Source: Amblyornis subalaris
Taxonomy: Eukaryota; Chordata; Aves; Passeriformes; Ptilonorhynchidae
DNA: 64,000 nt
NCBI GenBank assembly: GCA_018881555.1
Contig: JACAXG010000002.1
Span: 25,507,786 to 25,571,785, forward strand
Reading direction: 5' to 3'
In this document: positions 1 to 14,371 of the stretch, piece after piece
How the letters are laid out: each line of letters starts with the position of its first letter
Position numbering within the stretch: position 1 is the stretch's first letter
The notes under the pieces: model-generated
Database searches by the model: none
What the model saw: the letters and a program-made list of their open reading frames with translations, nothing else
What the model was told of the DNA's origin: nothing
Position numbers and translations under genes: made by a program

Positions 1-3000
1 ATCACCCCAACTGAACACATAGGGTCCACTCCATATCCCCTACAGTTCATACCATAAACGGGTGCAAGAGAAATTTTCCCACACACATCCCTTCAGCAGA
101 GACTGTGGGCAAGGGTAGGAGGGACTTGTTTGCCTCTCTGTCTCTTGCAGCCTTCCTCTCCCATTTCATGCAACTAGGTACACCTTGCTAAAGGGCTAGA
201 GCATGCTCTGCCCTTCCAGCTGCTGGTTCAGCCTTCACTTTTGGGGTCACATTATGCAGTAGCCTGGTCTACAGTCATGGGTTTGCCTATGGGTTTGCCT
301 TCAGTGGAGAGTATTTTTACTGCCAAGCTTGCAAAAGGCATACACAGTGAGAGTGTCAGCAGCTCCTCTGATTGCTGCTGAAAGATGAGCTAGATGGCCC
401 CACAGATGCCAAGACTGGGGAGGAGCTGGGAGAGATGAAAGAAAGATGAAAAAGTGGGAGGGAATATTTGCTGTTTCTGAGGAAGCTAGGACTTTACTCA
501 AATTCAGGTTTTTGCATCCCTGACCCCAAGGTGACCCGCTGACCTCTCCTCCCTGCCTGGCTCCAGCCCAGCTGTTTCTCCTGAAGGAAAGAGGCCAGAC
601 TCACCTCCTGCACTCTGCTTGACAGCGTGTCCAGGCAGACTGCTTCCTGCCAGAGTAAACACAATTAAAAGAGCCTCATGCACAGGGTTTGGGCCACCTA
701 ATACCAAGGAGGTCAACAGGATAGGTGCCCCAGAAAGTCCCAATGTGACAATGCCATCATAACAAGTAAATAACTGCAGATGTGCTACTCTTCTGAGTTT
801 GTTGATTGCATAGGTAAGAATTGTTGTATGTTACTTGTTCTCTACATATATGTAAAAAACTGTAAAATGAGGATGTGAAGCAGCCCATGAGGTCATGAAT
901 CCAGCTTGCAAAAGATGTTCACTAATCAGTTTCCTAGTCCTAGTCCCTAGTAAAAAAGTTGTGGCACCATGAAGCGTCATGGACTAGTAAAGAAGCAAGA
1001 GATGTATGGCTAGCTCCTGACAGAAAAAATTACTTGAGAAAAAGAAGCAATATTTAAAAAGCAGTCGAGAAATAATCTAGTCCACAGCCAAAACAAAGCA
1101 ACTACAATTATGTGTGCTTGTAATAGGAAGGAGCAGTGATTCCATTACTAAACTCCTTCCTCAGGCAAGAGATCAAAGGAAATTACACCCGTAAGAAGAA
1201 TTTCTACAATGCCTCACTAATTAAACAGCAGNTGTTTCATGTAATATTGAAATCAAAAACCATGTAAACAAACCTTGAGACAGGTTTGAATATTTTCCAT
1301 TCAGACATGAGCCTGAACAAAGTCTATCTTGCACTGTGCCTGAATTTTGGAGAAGTTTGCATCCAGAGGTGGATGGATTCAATTTTTGTGCTCCAGACTC
1401 ATCTCCACTGAGTATTAACAAAAGTCAAATCCTCAGCAAGGAATATACAGTAGCTTTAAAGAAAATGCAGAAGACAACCAANGACTGATAACAAAATGTT
1501 AGCTGAGTCCAACTTCAGTGATATTTCAAAACTAAAAATGAGCCTGATGTGTCACGTACTTAGATGCAAGTAAGTGTAAGACATTCAGTAATGTTTAAGC
1601 CCCTGTAGCTAAGAAAAGGAATGAGCATTACAGTAACACCACTAATAGCTATACCTTCCAGTATGACTGAGAAGATTCTCAGGCTAGTGGCAAGGCAGCA
1701 ACAAAGACCAGCAGCATCCTTCTTTCACNCTTCCCTCTGAGTGAATTTACCTCCAAGAAAGTTTACAAGTGCTGCAACATAGGTGGTGCTGAGCTGGTCA
1801 GAAATGCACAAAATAATAACTAGAGTTCACCACAGCTCTTTTATTCCAAAGTCCACAAGTCCTGGCTCTGTAACACCTACAAATCTCTTCCAACAGAAGC
1901 GTTTTGAAGGGGCTATCCCTGCAAGCACATCTGGGCACCTAAATTAAAAAACTGTTACCTAAAACCAGGCAGCTGTGGATTGCTTGGCTCTTTTCCTTTC
2001 CATTACCATTTTCTTCTCGGTGATTTAAGGATTACCTGCAATGCTTCTGTCCATCAGAGTACCCATTGGGAACAGTGTGATTGTTTCCCCCCTTCATAGC
2101 AGAGATGTCTCTTTTTCCAAACCAGCTTCCACATGCCAGTTTTTCTCTGGCTATGCCTGCTCGAGTGAAAGCAGCATGGCCAGGCAAAAGGCTTAAGCAC
2201 CAGCGCTTGACTGCCTCTGACATTTGGCTGTCAGCAGGCTCCTGGGAGCTGTGCCGACGGCTGCCTCTGAGCCTGCTTGTGTTGCTTGGCCATGATTTGC
2301 AAATGCCAAGAACCATTTTCTCACACTAGAGGTAGTTCTGTAACCTCCCATCCCTCTCAGTCACTGCCACCTCCCCATATTCCAGAGCCACCCCACCTCA
2401 TTCATGACTACCTTCATGTTAACATGGGTCTGTCTGTACATATACACACAGTGTAAATGCCACAGCCCATTGCTACTCCTGTTTTTCCCTTTGGATCATA
2501 ACACTGGAGCCCTGCAGCTCTAGACAGCCAAGTTTCCTTCAGAAAGAAGATTTACAAAATGAGAATTTCCTTCTCAAGAGCTCATCTCTTTAGTCCCCAC
2601 CTGCACTCCTAATCCTACCAGTGACATCAGAGGGAATGGGCAGACATTTGAATTTTCAGTAAAAGGCAAAAGTGAGTGGTCTCNTATGCATTGTCTACAC
2701 CCACACCCATCTGTTCCCAAAAGAGCAAAAGAAGGAGTTTTAAAAAGAAGAGGATAAGTAGAAATGATAGTAAGAAAACCCTGCACATGCAGAAATATGA
2801 CAGAATCTGAAAGCAAACACTTCTGAGTTTCCCATAACGACAAACTGGATTCACAGTTCAAGTGCCCGTTGGATGTGGTAACCAGGAGCTGGAACAAGCA
2901 GCCAAATGCTCAGCGTGGATGTGGCCTCTCGCCAAGGGCAGGGTAGGAGATTCACAGGAGCCGCACTTTCGGTCTCTGAAGGCAGAGCACCAGGAAAGCA

Positions 3001-6000
3001 CATCTCCCTCCCTGGGAGCCAGGGTGGCCACAGAGCTGGCCNAGGTTCACAGGCAGCCTCAAAAATCCTCCCATCCTGTACGGTTCCACAGAAAAGGATA
3101 TTCCTTTCCCAGCCCACCTGTGCCAAGTGCTTCCCTCTGGGGCAGCTCAGAGCTCTGCTGCCTACCACAGACATCTGCAGGGGCTCCTCTGCAAACAGCT
3201 ACTTCCAACCAGCTTAACCGTGACTTTCACACAGACTTTTGCTTGTCTGAAAAAGGATATTATGCTTGACTACACGTTTGAAAAGTCCTTGCACACACAT
3301 GTAGCCTCACACACACGTTCACAAACAACGGGGTCAACAGCTGTAACCTGGGAACAAGCATATTCAACACTGGCTTAAAGCATAACTCCACTGCATCTCC
3401 TCGTTTGATGAAAAAACTTAGCAGGAAAATGTCTTAGGAGAAGCCACAGGGCTGTTATGGCTTTAACAGACCCCGAGTGCTTATCTCAAGCTGAGAGAGT
3501 GATTTCATGGCAATAATTTGTTTAAAGTGTTGCTGATTGCTTCCTATTTCTTCCCAGAAAATGACTTTTACACCTTTCTACTGTTGCTTTTATACGAGCT
3601 GCTATGGCAATTACTCTGCAGGAGGCTGTGTAAACATCACACAGGCCCTTTTATCTCCCCACTAAAGGCCATAGAAGACACTCCTGAGACCTGATAAAAA
3701 GTATTTTCATACCTTGTCTCCTTCCTTGAAAAAAANAAGTTGTTATTAAGTTGCTAACAGAGTTTTCTCTTATTCTTACAGAACACGTTCAAGTGTACTT
3801 CCAGCAGAGACTGCCCGATCCCTGTATGTAGTCTCTTTGAAGGGAACTCAAATAAAGTAATAAATAAAATTACAAAGAGTTCCAGGGGGCAAGGAATCAC
3901 CCCTTCTCTGCTAAAAGAAGAATATGTCTGATAAAATTATTTCAAATTGAGTTGACTCTTTCAGAAGAACCGAGGGTATAGAGGAAATGATCAGGACTAA
4001 TCAGAGGAATCTCGTTCTGGTACATCCTCTTATTCTCCAGTGCCAGCGCTAGGTGTTGGCGATCTGTTTCTCTTATCCCTGCAGGGAACAGGTTGATTCA
4101 GTGACATTTGGAGTCTGACCAAGGCACTTTGTGTGTTTGACTGGGGCTCCAGCCCAAGGATTTGGGTTGGCTCATGAAAGTTTTCTGGTCTATCCCGGTT
4201 TCAAAGTTTCTGCATTCTCAGAGGCATGTGCCCTGTCAGATCACTCAAGAAGCCGAAGCTCTGTCACACAACCACACCTCTGTCAGATTAACCAGAGCAC
4301 ATGCTACGGAGTCTGTGCCAGTTTTAGGCTTTTCTTCTGCCAGTTTTATTCTGACTTTAAGAGGACTTAAAACAGCTGAACCAGCACAAAGTTAGAGCAG
4401 CACAGGAAGATAATACAAGACCTGGCATAAATCCTACTGGTACAAAGTTGGGTTGTCAATGGGTTTTGGCACATTTATGCTGATGCTGTGAATTTCTTAA
4501 TCGGTGTTTTGTGTCATGTGACCATAGTGGTGGGTTTTTTCCTTATCAAGAAAATCATTATCTTATCCATGAAGAGTGAGAAAGACACTCTGATAGCAAT
4601 TAGTAGAAAGAGAATGACAGAGCATTAAGCCTTACAGGATGATTAACTCAATAATTCACTATTGTAGCTAGGATTGTGATGCAGAGTCCATTTTATTCCT
4701 TGATTTTCAGTTGTTTGGGGGATTTGATAGTTTCACTGCAATTTATATAAAAAGAATTATATAAGTTCTACATGCTTACCAACATATTATCTTCCTTTCT
4801 ATTAGTTAATGCAACATAGTCTAATATGAGTAATATATTTCTTTTTCTGATATTCCANGTGAATGAGATGTTTCAAATGTCTTATAGATGAAAGCCCCAA
4901 AATGCAAAAGGAAACTTTGTAACACTTTTACCTGTAGGCAAAATGGGGAAATAATTCCTCTGTGATGTTATCATGGATCCTTAATTACTGTTTCCAATTT
5001 TTTATATAGTTTGTATTATTATCCCATTTCACAATCTCCGAACTAATATTTACTTTGGGACAAGATAAATTTGAAAGCCAGCACATAATTTTACTCCCAA
5101 AAGCTGCCACTGCCACTGTCTCACGGATAAAGATACATACAATATTGTGAGGGGAGTGCTTTTAGATTCATCCAGTTGTCTTCTTTACCTTTTCTGAATT
5201 GCAGGTCACATTGGTCTTCCAGAGCATTTACTGCCCTGTTGATCCTTCTGCTGTTCATCCACCCCTACTGATACACCTCTAATAATACACAAGGACAACT
5301 TCTTATATTAGTCTCCTACGGTAAGTTATGGGTAGAGTTTTTCAGTGCTTAAAATGTGTCATCAATATTATCAGAGAACGAGACTCCAGTAGATACTCGA
5401 TCAAACTCACATTCAGTAAGGTGAATAAAGGATATTATGTACATCCTTACCTACACAGAGTTCTCTCCTCATCTCTATTTGCACTTCTGGGCAATGACTC
5501 CACAGCTTTAAGAAAAAGCAGGTANTCATCAGTAGGCTCTACAACATCTGTTGAAAGACATGCTGTGTGCAGCATGATGTCAAACAGGGGAGCGTGAGCT
5601 CGTTAGGATGTTATGAAAGGAGTTTCCTTGTTCTTTGGACTGAAAGCCCATTGCTGTCTCCAGGTGGTAAAAACATTAAAATAAGACCAACTGTGCATTA
5701 TTCTCTCTGCTTATTTCACACAAGCATGAATTGGTCTGGTACAAGAACTGTCTGTCAAGTAAATGAAATGAGATAAGCAGGACTAACACAGTATTGTGCT
5801 CTTAGCATAACAGTAACTGCTGTAACATTATCTCAGTGGCTCCATAAGTCGCACTTAAGTACTCCAAGTGTTTTTACATGCATTTNCTTTACAAACAGGC
5901 TTGGTAACATTGTTCTTCCCAGCCTCTGCACACCCATGTACACTCTCCCTCAGCCCTCAGAAGGTGAGAACTGCAACTGTAGGAAACAAAAGCTGAAATG

Positions 6001-6768
6001 TTTATTCACAGAACTACTAATTGAAGTAAAAGTCTTCTGAGACCTATTTGCTGTATATGCCCACGAGTACATGAAAATTCCATGCAATACTGCCCCCTAA
6101 TAAGTGAATATTCATTTGCCCAACATGGAAAATCCTGATTTTAAGTCCCAAGATGTCTGCAAGAATGCCACTTAGATCAAACAAAAAGGAAACTGCTGTA
6201 CAGTATCTGATGATCATTTACAAGCCAACACGGAGCTAACTNACTCATCACTGTTCCTTGATACCAAATTCAATCCTAAAGCCTCACTTGGTGTGAATGG
6301 TGGCACTATTTCACCACAAAAACTTGTTTCAGATTAAAAAAATGCACACAGTTTCAGTGTCTAGTCAAAGTTGCTTCCCAAACACAATCCCCTTCAAGCC
6401 ATTTTATACAAGTAAGTCTATTTCTAACCTGTTTAAGCAGAAGAGGAGGAGTACTCAGAAAAACTCCCACTTTCCTGGCTACCTTTAGCGATTTAACTGC
6501 CTCTGGTGTAGTTACAGAACTCTGGGAAAGGTGCAGGGCCCCCAGCCTGCCTCAGCCATCCTGGGTGTAAGGGATTTTAGGGAGAAGATCCTTATGAGAG
6601 GTACCCCTCGCCTGCCTGCCCATAGATAGACAGAGCCCCCAGGACACTGAAGATAGAGGAGGAGGCAGGTGGAACCTGTGTTCTCTGGACCAGCAGTGTG
6701 AGCAGCCTGGGTGTCACTGAACATCAGTGTCCATGAAGGAGGTCCCAGGGGCAGCCTGGGGACAGCAC
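1..6768. other. Unique AT-leaning DNA, no gene recognised
   Basis: I see no recognisable gene or repeat family in this stretch. Open frames are short (the longest near 2862-3269 starts with GTG, not ATG) and resemble no family I know. Small features are a 12-bp tandem duplication at 277-300, a CA-rich patch near 3290-3330, and a perfect forkhead-type octamer TGTAAACA at 3629-3636. The octamer sits in a stretch (about 3430-3700) that is rich in possible factor sites but is not proven regulatory. Several isolated single N calls are present. Confidence 0.6.
277..300. repeat. Exact 12-bp tandem duplication
   Basis: The 12-mer ATGGGTTTGCCT occurs twice back to back (277-288 and 289-300) with no mismatch. 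This is a typical replication-slippage product; no function is implied. Confidence 0.9.
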
Positions 6769-6909
6769 AGGCAGGGGCAAGAGGAAATGACCTCAAGTTA
6801 CCCCAGGGGAAGTTTAGATTAAGTATCAGGGAAAATTTCTTTACCAAAAAGGTTGTTGAGCACTGGAACAGGCTCCCCAGGAAAGTGGTTGAGTCACTTA
6901 CTTCCAGGG
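6769..6909 (+). mobile_element. CR1 LINE fragment, old, lacking its 3' end
   Basis: The sequence follows the CR1 region just upstream of the 3' end in order: a GACCTCAAGTT-like segment, a GGGGAAGTTTAGATT-like segment, ATTTCTTTACC, then CACTGGAACAGGCTCCCCAGG and GGTTGAGTCAC. The same block is recognisable in the copies at 8404-8735 (reverse strand), 56740-56860 and 59398-59500. Similarity stops after about 6909, so the final 130 bases or so and the 8-bp tail are missing. CR1 normally truncates at the 5' end, so loss of the 3' end points to a later deletion or rearrangement. The GC-richer 270 bases upstream (6500-6768) are not recognisably CR1. The boundaries are approximate. Confidence 0.75.
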
Positions 6910-8403
6910 ACAGAAGGCAGCCCCTGGTCCTTTTTGTTCACTGGTATAGGTGTAACCTTTGGTTTCCATGGTGACATTTCTTGAACACCTTCACCATCTA
7001 CCCAAAGGGAGTGAAATAATAGATACCAAATTGAATCTTACTCTAATACATTAATATAGCTTACTATAAAATAAATATCCAGGTGTCAATTTTCCAGCAC
7101 TCTTTAATCATATCTGAGTAACCACAAATTTCTCCTTCAAACAGAAAAGAAAGGAAATAAACCAGCACACACAGAGAATTAAAACTGTCTAACATTTCTA
7201 AGATATTTCTAATACTTCTCTGGGATGTTTAGGATTTTATGTTGCTTGCTTGTCCATCTCTAACTGTCCTTTCAGAAGCTCTGGGAATTTGTGAGATGAT
7301 AACACGTAAGAGGTTATTGTCCCCAGGGATCTCCCCACCTCTGTGCTCAGTCTGACTCAACTGCTTCCGTCTCACAGCCTAAACCTGTTCAGGTTAACAG
7401 GGTTGGCTGGGAGAAGCTGAAGAGTGGACACTTCATCAGTCCTGACATCCCTGAAAGAAGTGAAGTCACTTGTCACTTCTAACCCAAGGCCAGCCACAGG
7501 GAATGCTCATGGGACTTGGGGTCCTAAATCACTACTGTGAAAGCTTGACCCCAAATCTGGAGCATGATGTGTAGCCACTCAATGCAATGTGAGGAGACTT
7601 GGATCTCACTGTTTTTAGTGGTTTTACTGTGGATCCTTGCTAAAACAAACATTTTAACAAGTTTGTCTCTGGAAGCCTTTGAATTTATTATCCTTGTAAT
7701 GTTTGTTCTTAGACTGGTCTGTTGCAGGAAACACTTAATATTTCACATTCTTTTTGTATCTGGTAAGACAAACTTCAGGCCTGGAATCCTATTCTTTAGA
7801 CTAATTGCAAATCATTACATCTTCTTTCACACTTCCTTTTGTCTATTACTGCTCAGATAGCAATTGTTATAACCCACAATTTGCAAGATAGATGGTGAAG
7901 TGTAGATGGCAAGAGTAGAGCCATCAACATTGCTCCTCATGTGTCCCTCTAGTCTGTGCTCCTCTTCCATTTGGAAAGAAGAAGCTGGGGTTTTTACATA
8001 GGTTATTTTGTTAGCTCTGCTCAACTGATGCAGTGATTGCATACAGTCTGTGAACACTTTCCCCTGAGACCCCATGGACCATATGGTCTCCAAATAAGTT
8101 ATTCTAGGATATATTTGCCTTATTTTCTACTTCTACAGAAAACTACAAACCTGAGAATGGAAGAGGCAATAATAAATTATTTTCTTGCTTCCTATTAACA
8201 AGAAAATTAGTAACGAATTCTCCAGTGTAGCAAATTCTACAATCTAAAAGCAACTGCTGTAACATTCTTTATCACTTTCTACTAGGATACTTTTCAATTT
8301 ACTAACTTCAATGTAAGGCTTTGTTTTCAATTTAATATTAGAAATTTGCCACGTAAATTTATTTCCTGTTGTGTAAGAATTTTTATAACTAAAGTTTATT
8401 GCC
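6910..8403. other. Unique DNA between two CR1 fragments
   Basis: No gene is recognised. A perfect 6-bp stem with a 2-base spacer (AACCTG-TT-CAGGTT) lies at 7382-7395. An open frame at 7564-7860 is rich in hydrophobic residues but resembles no known protein, and it lies in T-rich DNA, where such frames arise by chance. Confidence 0.55.
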
Positions 8404-8735
8404 ACAGGATCATAGAATCATTTAAATTGGAAAAGACCTCTAAGATCACTGAGTACAACCATGAACCCAAGACTGCCAAGTCCACCACCCAACTCTGAAC
8501 CTAAATTCCCCATCCATCTTTTAAATACCTCCAGGGTTGAGAACTCTAACACTTCCCTGAACAAACCGTACCAATGCTTAGAAACCTTTTCCATGAAGAA
8601 GTATTTCTTAACATTCAATCTAAACTTCCCTCAGCACAACTTGAGGCTGTTTTCTTTTGTCCTATTGCTTGTTACTTTGGAAAAGAGAACAACCTTAGTG
8701 TAGCCATCTTCCTCTTGGAGTGATTCTTGAGACTG
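8404..8735 (-). mobile_element. CR1 LINE 3' fragment, reverse strand
   Basis: Read on the minus strand, this runs from a degraded GAGGAAGATGGCTAC-like segment through GTAACAAGCAATAGGAC and AGTTTAGATTGAATGTTAAGAA. It then passes GTATTTAAAAGATGGATG and CAGTGATCTTAGAGGTCTTTT, and ends in the CR1 tail GATTCTAT-GATCCTGT at 8419-8404. It keeps only the 3' untranslated part and carries no reverse transcriptase. It shares the GTATTTAAAAGA and TCAGTGATCTTA signature with the copies at 53190 and 59398, so it probably belongs to the same CR1 subfamily. Many substitutions suggest an old insertion. The 5' boundary (near 8735) is uncertain by a few tens of bases. Confidence 0.9.
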
Positions 8736-11700
8736 CATATTTCTGTTCCCTGTAGGCAGAATTATTAGTTCTCTGTCGTCTTTAGTCACCTGATTTCTCA
8801 CTACATAAATGTTCAACACAGCTGTCAAAATAGGAGCATTTTTTGTATTTCTATGTTTACTTATATTGTCTTGCCCCAGTTTTCTCAGGAATGTAATATC
8901 ATGCTATAAATCTTTATCTGTTGAGTATCTCAAAGTCATCACATGCTTTTAAACTGGATCACAGGCAAATGAGAAGTATGTGTTGCACAGAATGACCAAG
9001 TTAGTGGCATTTCTTGGAGGAATGATGCTTCATTTTAGTTTAGGAAAAGAAAAGACAGGAAATTTTTCAATCTGCATATCAACAAAAATGATAACACAAT
9101 TCTTATCTTTATGTAAATGAAGAAACTCTCTAATTTTATATTCAATGCTGTTACTCTTTGCAGATTGGAAGTAGGCACCGGTTGAGAAAAATGTTTTCTT
9201 TCAAAGGCACAAGCTGTAGAGGACTCAGACAATTTGGCAGTATGTCTGGCAGCAGATAACATAACACCTATTGTTCTTAAACCTCTTTGAAATATGAACA
9301 AAACCCAGCAGAGAGTTAGCAACTTGACTGACTTCACTCATCATCAGAGGTTTCATATAACCAAGCAACAGTCAAAGTCTGAATCCCACTCCTGGAAGGA
9401 AATGCCAGTTACCTCGAGGCAATTCCATTCCTAGCAAAATACAAAGCTCTCCCAGTTGCAATGATGCAAGGTCGCAGTGAGTGACGTTACGAAGAGCAGA
9501 CAAAGACACTAGATCTTAACTGAAAGAAATGAGGTGGGAATAAAGGAATAAAGAAACAAAGAGCAAGTGACGGTTTCTCTNTTATGAGTGGAAACTACAC
9601 AGGTGCCCTGCTTGCTGTTCTCCATGGAAAAGAAGAGGTGGGGCTGAGCGGGGAGAGTTGNAAACTGCATGTTAACAATAAATGGGTTTTTGCCTAGAGA
9701 ACACTTAACTGACACAGTGACACTTATGTTATTGTTCTAGTCAGATCAGATTGACCCTTGACTGCTTTAAATTGTATCAGAACCTGGAGCCTGTAGGCTT
9801 AGGGAAGCACTAAGTTTCTGCAAAGCCTCCTGCCTCCATGTTTGTTCTTTACCTCTTCAGGAATCCAGCTCAATCTATAGGAGCTTTCCTGTTTGCTCCT
9901 ACATGTTCTGACGTGCTCTGACTCCTACTCCTCTGGTGTGTTCAAGGAGGAGATGACAGTCAACACAGCAGCATGTGTCATTTTGGGATGGAATCCACGT
10001 TCACAGACCTTGACAATTATATTATAGGCCCTCATCTGTTCAGCGTTCAATTTGAAAAACATTTTTCGAATGCAGAGACATATTACGTAACTCATTCCAC
10101 ATGATACAGCAACTTTAGCATCCTACAGTAAGAGCTTCTCTGATATGGTCCACAACATATTGCCCAGAACATTAACTAAATGTTTATAATCTGTATTTCA
10201 TCACTGTCTTGCTTTCTTTTGCATCTTTCCCTTTCTGTGTCTTNTATTTTTGGTAGCCTAGGCCAGTAACATAATACTGAACCTTATGTGCAGAGGAGCC
10301 TTCAGCATTCTGTCCCTAAATTTGGACAGGAGTAGAACTGATTGGCAATACAGTCCAGTTACCCTGCTTTCTGGTGTGCATTTGTGGAAAAACAGGAAAG
10401 TTACTCTCTAGCAGGATAATTCTAAGCCTTCTTGCTGCAGTTTGCCAGAGACATCAGTTTTTAGAGTGTAAGATTCAGTCTCTCACAGAGGTAGATGCTT
10501 TCCAAATTATTTATATGCTGGTATGGCATTTTCAAATGGGTTAATAACAAGTTACTTCAGGCAGGACCTTCACCATAAGCTTTCTCTATGTTTCTGAGTG
10601 CACAGCTCTGTTAATCAATTTTACGCCACTAATGTTGCTGATCTACTACCCAAATGTGCCCTCGAGAGTTCNTATGATCTGCTGTAAGCCTGATAATATA
10701 TTTTTTAAATTAGTTTGCCTTAGAGGGTAAAAGATTAAGGCNCTCTAGACCCTTGACTACCTACTTTTAGGTCTTTGCCAGAAGATGTATCTCTTTTATC
10801 TCTCTTGCAGAGAAAATTTCTCTCATTTTGTGACACTGGAGGTAATACTTCAAAGCCACCCACTATAAATTGAAGGACAGAAACTTGAATAGCATTAGCT
10901 CATNGAAGCCCTGTTATTGGCTCCAGGGGGGAGAACAAATTCTGATATGATCATGGTGCAGCTTTTCTTTGCACTAAATCTGGGTCCACCTCAGAGAATG
11001 TAGTGATTTAGTTACTTCCACTGTTATTACTTTTGGCATAATGTGCAACAGGTTTCATATCCCAGAATGCTTAGTGCTTTATCTCTGCCTTCAATTTTAA
11101 GTTTGCACAGAGATGCAAAATACAAATGGTCACAGATATTTTCTATGGTCAATAAGTTTGAGAGAGCTCACCATATAATATGNTGCCTTCTGGAACTGAT
11201 TTTCTCCTGTAGGATACCTCCAGTATTTAAAGAAACATTTCACTGAAGTTAGATTATCATAAAGAGATGCAAAAGAGAAGCTAGCATTTGACTGTATTTG
11301 TGCATAAAGGTCCTCATTGTCTGTTTCTCTTGCAGCTTAACACCTAAGCTCTCTGCAGAATGGCAAGGATTTATAATGCAATTTATGTATTGCTCTGCTT
11401 TTTTTTTTTCATAGAGTTGCACTAAAATTCTCTGCTGCCATCCTATTCATGTAAATCTCCATACAGGCACTTCAGAGAAAATAATGTCCTCCAAACAGAC
11501 CAAAGACTGTTTTCTGTCTCCACGTGACTTGAAAAGCAGAAGAATTTATCCTAAATATGAAGTAAAAATTACTATGTATAGTCTTAATTAAGCAGCTATG
11601 CCATGCTGTTTTCAAATTTACTAACTGTGGAAGCTGCAAACATCCACTGTGTAAATAAATAAAATGCATTTTACACCATATTTACAACTACTATAGAGTA

Positions 11701-14328
11701 AGAAAACAAAATATTTTGTGAAGGTTGAAACCTAGTTCTATACTATTCATTTTAGCTTTCTATAAATTCCTGGTTTAAATTATTTTTAAGATGGGAATTT
11801 ACTGTTTGTGATTGGTATCAGAATTTCATCTCTTCCACAAGGATGCCCCTCGCTTCCAGCAAATCTGTTGGAAAGCTGACCCGTCATGATTTAAACAATT
11901 AAGTGACAAACCACAAGTCTATCCTGGTAATGGACAGCCCATGAGGTACACTCGCCGCATGCGCCCAGATTGTCAAGGAGTGAGATAGAAGCCAGCATTT
12001 TTAGTGGGAATATTGTCTGTATTTCCCTGGGATCCTCAGAAACTGAGGCCAAAAGTCTCCTTCAGGTCTGGCATCCCCTTCTTCCTCTAGTTGTCTTTCT
12101 TCATATCCTGTCATGAAAGAATGCTCAATTTGTAAGTATTAATAATATTAAATATTAATCCCAAGCCTTTAATGAAGCTTTCAAAAATACAAATTATATA
12201 TTCTAGACTCAATCTTATCTTCCTTTGAAATACCTATTATTATGAAGGAAATCTATATTTCACCAATATATTTATTATTCCAAAAGATATTTATAATTTC
12301 CCGGGAAAACACAGAATTTATTGCATAAATTTTACTGCACAAAACACTGGTAAGATATCAGAAAGCTTTTTGGACTCTTTTTTTCTCAAAACTGTTCTGT
12401 GCCAGCCTGGATGTGACAGCTGAGGGGAACAAACCTTGTTCTGCTACCAGCATGCCACAGTGAGACANGAGTATTGCAAAAGTGACCCAAAGTCCTCACT
12501 TCTGGATTCACCACAGGAGTAGCTGGGAGAAACTTCAGGAGGACACTGCAGCCAAAATAGTTCTATTCAGGGCTATTGGAGACTTGGAAAAAAGTAAATT
12601 TATAAACTAAATNAGAATGTTTTACCTATTGATCTGTTTACATTTAAACTGTTTCTGTTCACAAGTAGCTGTCAAAAGTGGTTATGTCCTTCTACTTTTG
12701 AGGTTTAGATTGTATTTTCACTACAAATTTGACTCTAATGCTTATGTTTAGTATCAAGAGCTAAACAAAAGTCAATATTTTCAAGAACACGTGAGATTAG
12801 ATGAAGCAAGAAAATTCTTCCAGGCTTAAAAGTTATTATTTATTATCAGATAGAACCTTGTTTCTTTCACAGGTTTGCCTTATGTATATACAGAATAGCT
12901 ATTGCTCTTAAATATTTTTCTAATCCTATAATTCTGTGTTGGCATACATTTTTTACCCAGAATTAGATGAGTGTTTCTGGCATGCAGTTGCAAGGTACAT
13001 AGAATTGTAGATGCCGTTTTGTCCATTGAGAGCACAGGCTCACTGAGATCAGTGAGGAAAGTACAGCACCACTCCACAGAAAAGTCTTTTCAATGAAAGG
13101 TTAGATCCCAGGTTTTAGACTCAGGAAAGGACTCCAAGAGCTTTTCTGAANGGTAGGCTGGACCAGGGCAGGAAAGCTGGTCTGAACTTTTGATATTCAC
13201 CATAGANATATGAGTGTTTGGGAGTGGTATTCATTAGCAGATATTTATTAGTCAGGATTGAGTCATTCACTGGCTTACATGAGCCTAAAAAATATGTAGA
13301 TGAAAAGGAGTTGCCTACCTTGTGCTTCTCAGGGAATAGAAACCACAGCCTATGTCTTCTCATTAATATCTCTATATTGTATGCTTACAAAGATAAAGAA
13401 AAATTCGTAAGCAAATGACCAGCCCACTTCCAAGCTCTTTTAGTGATCTCTCCCAAACACATCTCTCTGCCCCCTTCTGCTGCTCCATGTTGCTAGAACC
13501 TGACCAGGGATTTCCCCTGGAGAGAAACACAAAGCTTTATACTCTGCTTTTTAAGCTATTCATGCTTACCCCAACCTGTCTCAAATGTCAACAGTATTTA
13601 CAGAGCTATCAAGAAAAAATCTGGGGCTGGGGCCAGCACCATGTCATGCACGTGTCCCTCACTCTGCAGGACTAGGGTGCATCCTTTGCCAGCCAGCACT
13701 GGCTCAAGGGCACTTTGATTCTCCTTTACCAATTCCCCATCTCCAACTCACCTACTCAGCTCCCCTACTCACTGGGAAGTAAAAAGTAGAAAAACTCTTT
13801 ACTCTCTTCCTCTCTTCATTACAGTCATGGTTGTCAGTTGTTTCAGTGTCATCTGGAGTGCTCCCATGACCTACCAGGTTTTCAGGTGTAGATGTTGCAG
13901 CAGGACAGTATGTTAAAGATGTGATGAGTGGAGAGAAGTTCCTTCTCACTGCTGTCCTCTGCTGTGCCTACAAAGGCAGGGGACAGAGCAGTCTATCTCA
14001 TTCCTTCCCAAAAGCTCTGCACTGGTGGCAGAAACAGGGGAGGGAGGGACGATGAAATGGAAAGGGGGAAGGAGAGGAGATACAAATGGCAAGAGGAAAA
14101 ATATGGTAGGGAGAGAAGGGCCTTGCATAACGTTTGGACTTGGCGCAGCCAAGTCACACTTTTTACAGTTGTGAGCTTCAACAGCTTGCTGGAGCACTCA
14201 GAAAATGGTCCCACAAGAAAGGGATTTTAACTTCTAAAAAACTTCTTCCTTTTTACTATTGTTACACCCTGATAATTTCCAGGATTTCTAACAACATGCC
14301 AGTTTCCAGGGAGACATAGAAATCCATG

Positions 14329-14371
14329 TAGGAAATTAATAAAACAAGAAGCACACATAGGAAATTAATAA
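14329..14371. repeat. Spaced 14-bp direct repeat
   Basis: TAGGAAATTAATAA occurs exactly at 14329-14342 and 14358-14371, a period of 29 bases. This looks like a small local duplication; no function is inferred. Confidence 0.85.

Noticed and set aside
14031..14120. Polypurine stretch as a possible G-quadruplex
   Set aside because: The guanine runs are too far apart; the fourth run requires a loop of about 15 bases, so it does not meet the usual pattern.
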